Below, one piece after another: positions 10,751-21,725 of a stretch of DNA of 64,000 nucleotides. The DNA lies in contig JBAKBP010003069.1 of NCBI GenBank assembly GCA_037953745.1, positions 97,085 to 161,084 of the forward strand, written 5' to 3'. Position 1 is the first letter of the stretch. The number at the start of each line of letters is the position of its first letter. Made by a program: the position numbers and the translations under genes. Source of the stretch: Lithodes maja (lineage: Eukaryota; Arthropoda; Malacostraca; Decapoda; Lithodidae). The notes under the pieces were generated by a model. It saw nothing but the letters and a program-made list of their open reading frames with translations, searched no databases and was not told where the DNA came from.

Positions 10751-12118
10751 ACCAAATTAAATTATATTAAATAATCACATAATTAAGCATCTTGAGAATA
10801 ATAAATTAATCAGTGATAGGCAATATGGTTTTAGACGATGTCGATCAACTGCAGACATGCTTTGCCTTCTTACGCATCAAATCAACCAAGCTACAGACCA
10901 ACATGGTGAAACACATACAATAGCACTGGATATATCAAAGGCATTTGATAGAGTCTGGCATCAATCCTTATTGTCGAAGATGTCACACTACGGCCTTGCA
11001 TCATTAGTTCCACTAATTTCTTCTTATCTTCATAACAGAAAAAATATGTGTAATGGTAGATGGCCTTTATTCTCAATTTCCCTCAATAAATGCTGGTGTT
11101 CCCCAGGGATCAGTTTTGGCCCCAATTCTGTTCCTCATTCATATCAATGATCTCATATCTACCACTCATAATCCAATACATTCCTACGCAGATGACTCAA
11201 CACTCCACAGTTCCTTCACATTTACCAATTCATTCACCCAACCCGATCTTATAAATTCAAAAATAAACACTGCAATTTCTCTGAACCAGGACCTTTCTAG
11301 AATTAATGGATGGGGACAAAAGAATCTAGTTTCCTTTAATGCACAGAAAACAAAGTACATTCAATTTTCTAACCGACAGAATCTCACTGACGCCCATATA
11401 TTTTTTAATGATGTAAATATTCCCACTTCCCCTAGTATTGACATTCTCGGTGTAACATTAACTACTAACTTGAGCTGGACACATTATGTTAGAAGCATTG
11501 CTAAGAATGCCTCTAAAAAACTGGGACTCCTGTACAGAGTTCGAGAATTCTTCACTGACGAGCAGTTGGCCGTAATATATAAAAGTCATGTGCGTTCTCA
11601 GATGGATTACTGTTCACCTCTGTAGGGTGGAAGTGGAGTGGTTGCATTGAGGCAGTTGGACAAAATTCAAAATAAAGCTATTAGATTAATCAATAACCCT
11701 GCAATCACACAGGACCTGCAATCACTACATTATCCATACGAAGAAACGTTGCATCCCTTGCATTATTCTACAGATATTTTCACAGCAATTGTTCCGAGGA
11801 ACTTGCTTCAATTGTGCCGCCTCTCCACATCTTTCCCCGTAGAACTAGGGCAGCTGAGAGAGCCCATGAATTTACACTTTCTCCTCCACAATGCAGAACT
11901 TCTGCTTATCAGAATTCATTTATCCCCAGAGCTACTACTCTTTGGAATTCACTTCCCTCGAATTGCTTTCCACAAACTTACAATCTACAAATGTTTAAAT
12001 GCAGTTGTTACAAACATTTTATGAATGGAGGATGCCTTTAGGCACATGGACCTTTTTGTTTTATCTGTGTTTTTCCTTCCTCCGTTCATTGTCTCTTAAA
12101 AAAAAAAGAAAAAAAAAG
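10751..12118 (+). pseudogene. Jockey-like LINE, 5'-truncated, inserted in SINE palindrome
   Basis: RT starts at about 10780 (KLISDRQYGFRR), continues with motif A (ALDISKAFDRVWH, about 10940), a frameshift near 11050, motif B (AGVPQGSVLAPILF, about 11095) and motif C YADD (about 11190). The thumb follows (GWGQKNLVSFNAQKTKYIQ). A TAG at 11623-11625 interrupts the frame, which then continues with LDKIQNKAIRLINNP, and a second shift leads to the C-terminal RRTRAAERAHEFTL and ATTLWNSLP blocks (11814-12041). An A-rich tail at 12099-12118 marks the 3' end. It splits the minus-strand SINE unit between 10750 and 12119. No endonuclease is present. Confidence 0.85.
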
Positions 12119-12805
12119 AGAAGTACTCCACTTGGCATGATAGCTCAAGCAGATTTCAGCATCGAATGCAGTTACAGATACTTTGCCACAATCCAGGCAT
12201 TACATCACATTATCGTCCAGGTAGCGAAGACTCCGAGCGAGCGAAAGCAAGCGAGGCACAAGTATGAGCGTGTCAACTACAGCGAGGCTCCGAGACAACG
12301 ATCACCAGCGACATTCCTTATATCCGTCACTTGCCGGGCGGGTCACACACCACGGCGAGGAGGCAGTGCAGGACCATACCTCCCCCACGAACCGGAGTCA
12401 CTGGGACATCATCTCTGAGAATTTCTGATAGCTCTAGCCTTAGCATCTGTTGTAGCCAACCAGTTAAGGCAAGCCAGTACACCATGGGGATTCTCCCAAC
12501 TAAGCCTCTCAGATATCCCACCGCTGCCACCAGTGAAGTGACCTCGTAACGGCACCATACTATTTTTGCCGACTTCACAATTACAATTTACAATTTTAAC
12601 AATCACATCCGAACTGCGTCTGATGCGGAAATTCGTCCCAAATGTTTTAGGCGCGGCCCGGCCGAGATTCGATCTCAGGCACGCCACATGGGAGGCGAAC
12701 GCTTTGTCCACTACACCAAGAGAAGTACTCCACTTGGCGTAATAGCTCAAGCAGATTTCAGCATCGAATGCAGTTACAGATACTTTGCCACAATCCAGGC
12801 ATTAC
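12119..12805 (-). repeat. right arm of SINE palindrome (inverted tRNA-Gly-like units)
   Basis: Read on the minus strand it repeats the left arm in order: leader (12745-12805), tRNA-like head (about 12655-12717, loop CTCCCAT), body, the non-tRNA segment (12212-12330) and the next leader (12119-12205). It carries one tRNA-plus-body unit where the left arm has two, so a tandem duplication distinguishes the arms. Confidence 0.75.
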
Positions 12806-12965
12806 ATCTGTAAACAGGAAATCTCAACCGATGTTCACGAAAGTTGCTTGGCAGATAAGATATGCACCAAAGAAGAAGTGATTCCATTTAGGAGGCGATC
12901 GGTAGAGCACATACCTCCGCCAGCGTAGGCGGAGATATGCGCTCTACCGAATGCTCGTCTAGTTG
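12806..12965 (+). repeat. interspersed repeat with terminal hairpin
   Basis: The words CTGTAAACAGGAAATCTCAACCG and TTTAGGAGGCGATC are shared with about 6945-7080 (reverse) and 36120-36235. 12900-12950 folds into an arm of about 20 bp (CGGTAGAGC ... GCTCTACCG with CTCCGCC/GGCGGAG inside). Type unknown; probably a MITE or SINE tail. Confidence 0.5.
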
Positions 12966-13104
12966 TTTTTGTTTTTTTCTCCTGCTATGTGTGGTGACAG
13001 GGTGGATCCACAGCAGACTGGGTGGAGGGGGAGGGAAAGGGGGGTTTAGAGGATGGGTGAAAGTGGGGAAATTAAATACCCCCTCTTATGAGTAGATCTC
13101 TCTC
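12966..13104. other. low-complexity, nothing recognised
   Basis: G-rich and CT-rich stretches only. Confidence 0.5.
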
Positions 13105-13387
13105 TCTCTCTGGAGGTGGTCGACAGTAATTCAATTGATACATTTAATAACAGACTGGACGATCACCTGATGAAGATTGGATTAATATAAATTAATCAGT
13201 GGGCATGTGTAATTTCCCTTTCAAACCAATTTAATTCTATACTCTATATAAAGTTTCCCTGTGGGCATTTCCTGACCCATAAGGTTACACTTCATCCTAT
13301 TTTTTGGTACGGCTTTTTAGTCGGAGGAAGCAGAGGGTGATGTGAGAGCCTTTACTGTCCTATTCTTCCACTATAAACTGTCCCTGT
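13105..13387 (+). pseudogene. 3' end of a CR1/L2-type LINE, interrupted by the Gypsy element
   Basis: The start reads VVDSNSIDTFNNRLDDHLMK, a typical end-of-ORF2 block of CR1/L2-like elements, then a stop and 3' UTR. The UTR breaks at 13387 (target duplication CTGT) and continues at 35250-35340 after the Gypsy element. Only the 3'-most part survives. Confidence 0.6.
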
Positions 13388-15145
13388 TGTTACGCTAGCC
13401 AGCTGTTCAGAATGCTCTCGTACTCGCTAGCGCTCGCCAGGGCAGTGAAATGGGCTATGATAGTCGTAGAGCGACCATCTTTTTTTCATAGTGTTTAAGT
13501 TGTCACAGACAGTTTAGTGTTTGCCTTTATTCTTGTCTGTGACACCAAGAAGTATTTTATATCATTGATAGTGTTATAAGGAACGCAGTGTGTTATTGCA
13601 ATGAGAGAGATAAGGGGGAGCGAGGTGTAGTGCTTGTGCGCGTGCTCCCTTCCCGGCCGGCCCGCTTGTCGGTGAGTGGCTGAACAGGGTCACGTGGGTT
13701 TTGTGTCGTTGTGACGTAGTGGCCTGGGGTTGGTTGCAGCTCTCCTAGCCCAGTGGACGGGCTCCTACCCTCCTGACTCCCTCAGAGCACATCGCCGTGA
13801 GGTTGCGTCTACATCCCTTTGCATTCTGTTCCCCAATAACCACCTATACTACTGTTTCTCTCTCTGAACTTCTTCTTTTCCATACTTCTATGCTTTGCAG
13901 TCAATTACCCATCCCTTCTGGCCCCTCGCAAGCGACATTCACTGTCCGCCAGTCATATTACAATCTCCTGCTCTCAGATATTATTATGTACTAGCTTAGC
14001 AAGGTTTAGAGTCATAGATTTCATACTGTAGGGTGCTTTTCAATATTGCTTGTTCTCCTCCATTATTTAATGCTAGACTGTGGTGGGTATCTGTTGTCGT
14101 TGTCAGTGTTGTGTATACGGCTCGCTACAGCCTATACGACTTCGACGGTGCTGGGTAGCCTGGTGGCCAGCCCTTTTGGATATTTCCTTTGCGAGTGTAG
14201 CATTGTGCTGGCAGAGGGCTTTTGTCTACTCCTGCCAGCATATTGCTAGCTCATTTGCTTGACTTCTTGGGGAGCGTCAGGGCAAGACCAGGTACGAGAG
14301 ACCTGGACTTACCAAGAGAGCCTCCCGGTCATTAACGTAAGATAGGGAGATATCCTTAAGGGTGGCACTAGGCTAGGAGCATGCTTGGCTCTACCTAGTT
14401 TCCCATACCCTGATACCACAGCTAGACTTTATTAATGGAGAAGACAATGCATACTCTCTTATCACGTCTGCTTTAGTATTATTCACGGTATTGTTTAGCC
14501 TAGGTTGTTGTGCAGGGCACAACCGTTGGTGGCTGTTACTTTATTTAAAATTAAGGAAGTACTGTTTTTGAGTTGCTGTTATTATTACTGTCACAGAGTT
14601 GTTGCATTCTCGTGTTTTCCATTACAGATGTCCTGCTTTTTGGTGTATTTAAGATACACGTTTCATGTCCTGCCTCTTGCATTGTTACAGTTCTATATTC
14701 TACGAGCATCTTAGAGCATCAGACGTTTGCAGAAGCTTCCAGGTCTGTTTGCTGTAGGACTAGACTTCAAGTGCTTTCATATAGCATTAAATGGTTTTAA
14801 TGTTGAGTTCAGACTAACATTAAACATAACGTAAGCATCTAATCTTTTATTAAATCTTGTCATAGTTTATTTAAGCTTTGTTAATACTTGAGAGCATTTT
14901 ATTAACGTAATTTCTTCTTGTTATTTGCAGGCTTTGCCATTGCTGGAAAGCCTTAGTAGAGTACACTTATCCCTTGTTAATTGATACCCCGTTATCTAGT
15001 ATATTAACTCTAGAGGGTTTATGTGTTTTGTTCACCGGCTTAATAGTTCAAGGGTTTGGAATTAGCGTACCGTTGTTGCATACTTAGCCTATATTGTAGT
15101 CCAATACTAAGTGCCCTTGTTTATTCAGTTGTGCAGGTCGTAACA
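13388..15145 (+). repeat. Gypsy 5' LTR
   Basis: 1758 bp, TGTTACG...CGTAACA. Uninterrupted, unlike the 3' LTR, and therefore gives the true LTR length, which is long for Gypsy. Confidence 0.95.
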
Positions 15146-15147
15146 AA

Positions 15148-15165
15148 TGGCGACCTTAGTCCAGG
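15148..15165 (+). other. Gypsy primer-binding site
   Basis: Two bases after the LTR a stretch starting TGGCGACC is placed where a tRNA 3' end would prime minus-strand synthesis. TGGCGACC starts are seen in PBSs attributed to tRNA-Arg in other Gypsy elements; the tRNA here is not confirmed. Confidence 0.6.
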
Positions 15166-15404
15166 ATATAGTGAACTAAAAAAAAAAAAAAAAAAAATTG
15201 AGAAATCTTATTGCCATTTGGGGTTGAATTTATTTCTCTGTGTTGGCAGTGGACATTGTTTTTGTGGATATATGGAACACGTTGGAGATTTGTTGGTGAC
15301 GTAGTATTGCACTTGAGACGACTTCGATTTTTTTGGGTGAATAAGGCTACGTGAGAGTTTGGCTACTTTTGTCTTGATTTGGGGATTTTTTTGTTAACTC
15401 CATC

Positions 15405-17650
15405 ATGTCGCTGTACGGGTCTGAGAATGGTGAGAGCCCAGAGGTGGAGAAGGAGGAATTGTTGGACGGTTTTCGGGTGGTGAACAGTGAGGAGGATGCT
15501 CGGAAGTTTTTGGAGGTGCCTGTGTCAGCTGACCGGTTAACAGGGGTTGACCGGTATGGGTTGCAGTGCCTAGCCACGGTCTTAGGCTATCCTTGTATGA
15601 GTGGTATGTTGCGGAGTGAGCTGATTACCTGTGTGCTGGATGGGGGGCATGGTGCTTCGAGTGGAATCGGAGCTGGGGCACGTTCTCCCCAGCTTCCATC
15701 TCACTCGACTCCAACTGTGCCGCCCTCTCGGTTGCCGGAGCACGGTACACTCCCGCATACCAATTTGCGCTGGCAGCTTGGTTTACCTTCAGGTGGCCCA
15801 CTGGGTGGGTCCCCAGTGATAGCACCCCCTCCTCAAGGTTTGTCCCCCGAGATGTTACTTCAGCTCGAGCTTGCTAAAATTAAGGCTCAGTCGGATTGCC
15901 GAGAGGCTGAGCTCAAGTATAGATATCAGGCTGAGTCTGCAAAGTATTGTGCCGATGTTGACCTAGAAAACATTCGTGTAGGGGTGACAGGGAACCGTCT
16001 CGGCCAGGGGGGTCGAGCCAGTGACCAGTCTCTGTCGCATCTATTGAAGTTAGTGCCAGTGTTTGATTAATCAGGAGTTACAGAATTTTTCCTTCGTTTT
16101 GAGAAAAAGTGCCGGGAGCATCAGTGGCCCGAGGAGAAGTGGGCAGCCCTTGTTTCTTCATGATTAACGGGGAAAGCCCTCAAGGCGTACGATGCTTTAC
16201 CCTTAGAGTCTAGTGGTGACTATGAGGAGTTGAAAGAGGTTGTCCTGAGGGTGTATGAGTTACAGCCAGAGACCTATAGGCTGAAGTTTAGAGCTGTTCC
16301 TAAGCGAAAGAAGAGTACTTTCCAGGAGCATGCCAGAGAATTGTCAAATGCATTTGAACATTGGTTGAGGTCGGAGAAAGCAACTACTTTTGATGCGGTG
16401 AAGCAATTAGTGTTGTTAGAGCAATTCTTCAAATGCACTGGCGGTGACTTGACTCTTAATCTTAAGGAGAAGCGACCTTAAACTCTGCAAGAGGCGGCTG
16501 AGCTGGCTGACCTCAGGTTGTCATTGATTCGTGGGTGCGGGTCTGCACAGAGAGCTGAGGCAGGTAACAAGGGGCGTACCACTCCACCCCCCCGAATTAA
16601 TGACACAACAAATTACACATTTAAGAGTACTGGTGCCAATTTTGATCCCAAGTCAAAACCCTTCCCGTTAAAGAAAGGCCAGGGCCCTTCCCCACCTCAG
16701 GGGAAGTCCAAGAGAGAAGTGGAATGTTTCAAGTGTCATAAGAAGGGGCATATTGCGCGCTCATGTCCGAGCACACAGCCTACAGCGGTGGTGTCACTAG
16801 TGAGCAACATCGGTGTGTCTTTGAGGTCTTCCGCGTTTGCCCGGGGTAAAAAGTCGGTTGCGAAGTCACAGTCGGTGCAGAAGCAGCAGGAGGGCTCGTC
16901 ACCCGTCCGAGATGCTTTTTGCGGTCATAGGGAGCACGGCACTGTGAGGTGGGCTGGTGTGGAGCATAGGCTTGAGTTGCTGCGTGATACGGGCGCTTCC
17001 CAGACACTTCTTAAGAACTTCACTGGCAAGCCTACTAACACGGCTCGGGTTGTGGTGGTTCAAGGCATCAATGCTACGCGGTCTTACCCGCTGGTCAGAG
17101 TGGAGCTTGAGGTGGACGGTGTGACACGGGAGTTGGATGTGGGATTTGTGGAGAAACTGCCAGTTAAGGGGGTCGACCTCCTTCTCGGCAACGACTTTGC
17201 GGTGCCTACTTCCGAGGTTCCACCCTTAGTTGTTGCCGAGAGGGCGGCCGACACGAGTAGGGAAGGGGCAGGAGTGGGTAGAGAGGTGTCAATTGCAGCA
17301 GATGGCGTGTGTTGTCACCAGATCTCAATCCTCTCAGGTGTCACAGCCTAGTCCTAAGGTTTCAGACCAGCGGAGGAAAGGTCAGAAGGAGAAGGCCAAG
17401 GCTGGTGGTCGGTTTGAGAGTTTTGACCCAGCGGCACTCCATGGTGACTCAGTACTTGCACCACTTTTAAGGTCCGGAATGGCCCCAGAACCTGTCCCAC
17501 CTAGTGACATGGTACAGCACAGCACTCTATGACAGAAGCGTTCCCAGACTAAGCAAGCAAGGCTTGAGCAGCCCAGTATCAGGGGTGGCCACAAGTTGCT
17601 CCAGGAGCATTTGGACAGGTTGGCACCCTCTGATATATGTTGGTTGCAAT
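15405..17650 (+). pseudogene. Gypsy gag-protease (SCAN-like capsid, zinc knuckle, protease)
   Basis: A true ATG at 15405 opens a frame that runs to 17351 with in-frame stops at 16068, about 16161 and 16479. Order: N-terminal region with a Pro-rich linker; a coiled stretch (LQLELAKIKAQSDCREAELKYR); a capsid segment at 16075-16510 whose end (FDAVKQLVLLEQFF, then TLQEAAELADL) matches the SCAN pattern; a CCHC knuckle (CFKCHKKGHIARSC, about 16728); and an aspartic protease (LLRDTGASQTLL, about 16980; LLLGNDFAV, about 17180). A frameshift near 17270-17310 moves the continuing polyprotein to another frame that runs to 17532 and then to 17650, where the Academ-like element interrupts it. Gag packages RNA and the protease cuts the polyprotein in relatives. 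Confidence 0.85.
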
Positions 17651-17960
17651 TAGTGGGGCAGATAACTGGAATAATCGTTCATTTCTGGAAACAAGCACCA
17701 AAATTGGCACACATACTCCTTGGGGATTGCTCTTTTGATAAAACCCGTTAGCCACCTAAAAATTCAAGATGGCGGCCATTTTTCAAGATGGCCGCCATTG
17801 AATATACAGAAACATTGCATTTCGCAATATAATCGCATCCTATTTGAATGATCTTGGTGTCAAATCATAAATTTTTCACTATGTAGAATCCGAATTTGGA
17901 ACCATGGACTTACTCACTAGCTTCCTTGTACCATAATATCAGTCCCGGAATCATAATTAG
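17651..17960. repeat. Academ-like left terminal inverted repeat
   Basis: Matches the reverse complement of 28626-28946 with scattered mismatches. It contains a subterminal hairpin, ATGGCGGCCAT and ATGGCCGCCAT separated by 8 bases (about 17770-17800). Confidence 0.85.
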
Positions 17961-18086
17961 GGTAAAAAGTGCCCATATCATAGGCACCATCAGTCCGATA
18001 TATTATTGGATGTACATGTAGGCAGTAGGCCTATACTTGTTTGTCACTTTTTGTCTTGCTGCCTGGATGAGTATACTACAACGCTT

Positions 18087-18940
18087 CTAAACCTCGCATC
18101 TGCAGCTGCACAGTGCCGTGCAGGTCAGACCAAAGCAGTACCATTTGCATCGACTGCAGCATTCCGACTTGCATCCACACTTAGTCAGCTGCTGGCAACT
18201 CTCTGCAATGGGTGGGAGCTCTGTCCAAACGATCTGCCACAGATCTCCTTTCTTGGTCCAGCCCCAGTTGGCAGGAGTCTGCGTTTCTGGTTGATGTACT
18301 GTTAAATGACTCCAGATGCAGCCTGCCTGGTAGGCAGCACGCTTCACATGCTGCTTCAGTGCTGCTCGGGTTGGAGGAATGGCTTCGTACGGCCTCTGCT
18401 TCCAAGCAAACATGTCCAACCTCGCATCATCGACACCTTCAGCTGTGCTGGATCTGTCGTACATCATGACCACGAACTTCTCCAAGGTCTTCAGGTCTTC
18501 ATCATCAGCTACCGGTGGGTACTGGCTGAGTTTGCTGAAGACACCGGAAGCCTCATCACAAACATCCCAAGTTTGCCAAGCAGACTTCTTCCCTTTGCCA
18601 CGGAATGCTGAAACGACATCGCAGCCAGTGAAGGCATGGAAGAAGAGCATCCCTTTGCTCTTTTCTGCAAGAGTGCAACACAAGTCATGTACAGGAACCC
18701 ACCTCAGGTTCTGTCCTTGGTCAAAGGCAACCCACAACTGCTCCAGACCTAGCTCCTGAAGTGCCTGCAGAACACTGACTGCGATGATGACAACATCTGT
18801 GTCGCTGGCTTTGACCATGATGACTTTGCTGCCTGCTTCTGTTGCATGCCTGGCATGCACAAAGTTCCGTGTGTCAGCTTCTTCATGACTGCACGGTGCC
18901 ACCCCAGCCAGATTGATAGTGCAGTTGCTGACAGGATCTT
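18087..18940 (-). pseudogene. Academ-like protein, C-terminal part (XPG-type motifs, Cys-rich tail)
   Basis: Reading from 18940 down: APCSHEEADTR (acidic pair in the position of the FEN1 EAEA motif), VKASDTDVVIIAV (FEN1-like DxD strand), FHAFTGCDVVSAFRGKGK (FEN1-like GCD followed by a helix-turn-helix glycine pattern), a WGW block (about 18255), and a tail with many Cys (CGCKSECCSRCK..., LTCTALCSCRC) ending at 18087. The frame is open over 270 residues. Upstream it is cut at about 18940 by the tandem-repeat insert, and continues at 19517. Homologous proteins are repeated in many animal genomes and are usually unnamed. I infer a metal-dependent nuclease; no reaction is shown by the sequence alone. 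Confidence 0.6.
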
Positions 18941-19516
18941 AAGAACATAAGAACATAAGAAAAGTGGAAATCTGCAGAAGGCCTATTGGCCCATACGAGG
19001 CAGAGCCCTTCTTCCCTACATCCCTATTTGTTTTTTATACCCAACGTCACTAAGAACATAATTATCTCACTACAACCTACATCCCCTACCCTACATCTAT
19101 CTTATGCTACCTAAGAACATATCTCACTACAACCTACATCCCCTACCCTACATCTATCTTATAGCTACCTAAGAACATATCTCACTACAACCTACATCCC
19201 CTACCCTACATCTATCTTATGCTACCTAAGAACATATCTCACTACAACATACATCCCCTACCCTACATCTATCTTATAGCTACCTAAGAACATATCTCAC
19301 TACAACCTACATCCCCTACCCTACATCTATCTTATGCTACCTAAGAACATATCTCACTACAACCTACATCCCTTACCCTACATCTATCTTATGCTACCTA
19401 AGAACATATCTCACTACAACCTACATCCCCTACCCTACATCTATCTTATAGCTACCTAAGAACATATCTCACTACAACCTACATCCCCTACCCTACATCT
19501 ATCTTATAGCTACCTA
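18941..19516. repeat. decapod-type AAGAACAT repeat with 8 tandem units of 55-60 bp
   Basis: It begins TAAGAACATAAGAACATAAG, then a block with GCCTATTGGCCCATACGAGG, then eight units starting near 19052, 19112, 19171, 19227, 19286, 19341, 19398 and 19457. Each unit reads about CTAAGAACATATCTCACTAC, then CATCCCCTACCCTACATC, then CTTAT with or without AG. Units alternate between TTATGC and TTATAGC junctions. The insert interrupts the Academ-like coding sequence. Confidence 0.85.
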
Positions 19517-20328
19517 TACACAATGGTCACAATGACCACATTTGGTGTGGCCACACATGCAATCTTATCAGCCAGAAAGTTGAACAGCTCGGCTTTGTTG
19601 TCATTTTCTCTCAGGAAGTTTCGCCAGTTTGAGGGAATTTTGTCCTTCCCTGTCACCCTGTGTCTCACCCCGCATCCTCGCTTTGATCTAGTTTCAGCTT
19701 TCAGGCTAGATGGCCGGTAGACATCAAACACAATGTCTGTTCTCTTGTACTTGGTAGAGTATGCTTGTATTCTAGGAAGGACATCGAGCATTGCGTACTC
19801 TTCGAACGTCTTTGAACTCCGTGGGGGCAGACTGTTCACCAACGCTGCACCATCAATGATGATGGTGTCGGTGTCTGGCTCTGCCTCAGGGGTTGTAACT
19901 TGGCTCTGAAGAATGGTAGTGAGGTGGGATTTCTGACAGGTGTGGAGCTTTCTACCATCACTGAGGGCAGCAGGATGTGACTGGTTCTCATGACGGAAGA
20001 ACTCCTTCAAGTCACACTCTCTGCTCTGGCATGATTTGAACAGCTTGGAGAACAGTTGACAGTCTTCCTTCAGCACTTTTTGCTTTGAAGAGTCAACAGA
20101 GGCTGGTACCTGTCGGAAAAAAGTCAACCCTGTTCTTCTTGATTGGTTCATAGAAGGTGGATTCTTCTTCCCCTTCCAGTCCCTTCATAAACTCCTGGAA
20201 ACGGACCTTGCCTTTCTCAAGGTGTGTGCCAATCAGCTCAGCGGCAGTGTGGTGAGCAATATCCTTTGTATCAAGCGAAAGCAGGTCCCGACTCTCCTCC
20301 TGGAAAGGATTGCACATATCTGTCATGG
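19517..20328 (-). pseudogene. Academ-like protein, middle part (first XPG-type aspartate)
   Basis: From 20328 the frame reads DMCNPFQEES, DTKDIAHHTA and on to VDFF. A one-base change in an A6/T6 run (20117-20122) shifts the frame, and the next frame continues to 19517 with IIIDGAALVN (about 19850, the N-terminal Asp of a PIN/FEN fold), DIVFDVY followed by SSLKAETRSKRG (about 19720, matching the VFDG...K block of FEN1), NWRNFLRENDNK and VVIVT. It is continuous in order with 18087-18940 below and with 27696-27950 above. The break at 20328 is the BEL target site CATGG. Confidence 0.6.
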
Positions 20329-20894
20329 TGTCGGGAATAGGGTAACGATCCCGACAGGTTTTGGTCCAATAGGACATTTGAATTTGGCGGTATCGTATCG
20401 CTTGTACGATTTCGGCTGGTTCTTTGTGTATTGTAGTTTATTCTTAAGTTGGGTTAAATATTAACTGTAATTTATAAATATCTACATCAGCTCTAGATAT
20501 ATTATGAAACCAAGTTATGGGTTATAATTATTATGAGCCGGCAGCCATATGTAATTTCGCGAAGCGATCGGACGCCGGCCCTTTAGTCTCTCAATCAACA
20601 CCGTACAGTCAACATCTCCTCCCCCGGCTCTGACTCAACCCACAGTTCACCATGTGCTACAACTACTAATAATTTATAACAACAGTCCTACATCACCAGT
20701 CCTCTAAGCTAAGTTCATTGTATCGATATTGTATTATGTGAACATTCCTACATGTCATGCAATTGAACTAGCCGTGTGTGGGGGACTGGATGATACCCAT
20801 CGACGAATACCTCGTTGGTAATTATATTATAAATATTTGTTGGGATATATCATGTACCAGTGATGTAATTTAACCTTTATATAAATTCCCGATA
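20329..20894 (+). repeat. BEL 5' LTR
   Basis: 566 bp. The ends form an imperfect inverted pair (TGTCGGGAAT / ATTCCCGATA), closing with TA rather than the usual CA in both copies. Confidence 0.95.
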
Positions 20895-20899
20895 AAAAT

Positions 20900-20917
20900 T
20901 GGTCCTTCGTGCCCTAA
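20900..20917 (+). other. BEL primer-binding site
   Basis: Starts TGGTCCTTCG five bases after the LTR, in the position expected for a tRNA primer. tRNA not identified. Confidence 0.5.
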
Positions 20918-21725
20918 AGCTTCCTTACCGTAGTACCGTTTTGTTTGCTTCCTTGACGCTTGTGGGCTTACAAATGGCTGCCGCCTCGCGCGTTGTTGGC
21001 CGACTGCCATTTCCCTAATTTTGACCCAGCTTCTTCCCTCGTGTTTTTTACCGTTTAGGCACCGTCCCTATCTTTTTTGGGACTAGTTTCCAGGTTTTTT
21101 TGGGCGTGTGTTCCTTGACGTTTTTTGGTGGGTTAGCTGGGCTGGAGATTGGGGTAGGGGTTGTTTCGTCGGTCGCCATTTTGCGCTCATAGGCTTGGCT
21201 AGGCTAGGCAGTCTAGGCCTGCAGGTGTCTGTGGTGGCTATTAATTTCGCTTTGGTGGTGTGCCTGTGGTGTTAGTTGTGTTGTGTCATTGTGGGACTCA
21301 TTCTTAATTTTGCTGGTGGGGAGGGTTCTCATGTGACCTTTTATATTTAAATTTCATAATAGCCTAGGCCTAGTTGCTTAAAGTGGCGGTCATGAGTGTC
21401 GGTCTTTGTTAATTCCTAAGCGATTGACAGTTAATAGTCAGACCTCATGATTGTAGCTTAACCAACTAGGCATACCTATAAAGGGCTTACAATAATTAGT
21501 GCTTCACCTTACCCTTTCTTTTAATGGATTTAGTATTTAATTCTTTTGTCTAGTTAGATCATTTCCTTTCGATAGTTTATATTAAGGGGGATGTAAGTAT
21601 TATGTAATTCTTTTTGAGTAAATTTCTTGAAGTAATGGGGGTTTGCCGCTGTTGATTCCTAAGCGATTAACGGTTTGTAGTCTGACCTCATTGTAATTTA
21701 AGTTGCTTAAAATTAGACCTTAACG
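20918..21725 (+). other. BEL 5' untranslated leader
   Basis: About 0.8 kb without a long frame. It contains a loose internal duplication (GCGATTGACAGTTAATAGTC near 21420; GCGATTAACGGTTTGTAGTC near 21664, each followed by TGACCTCA). Confidence 0.6.
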
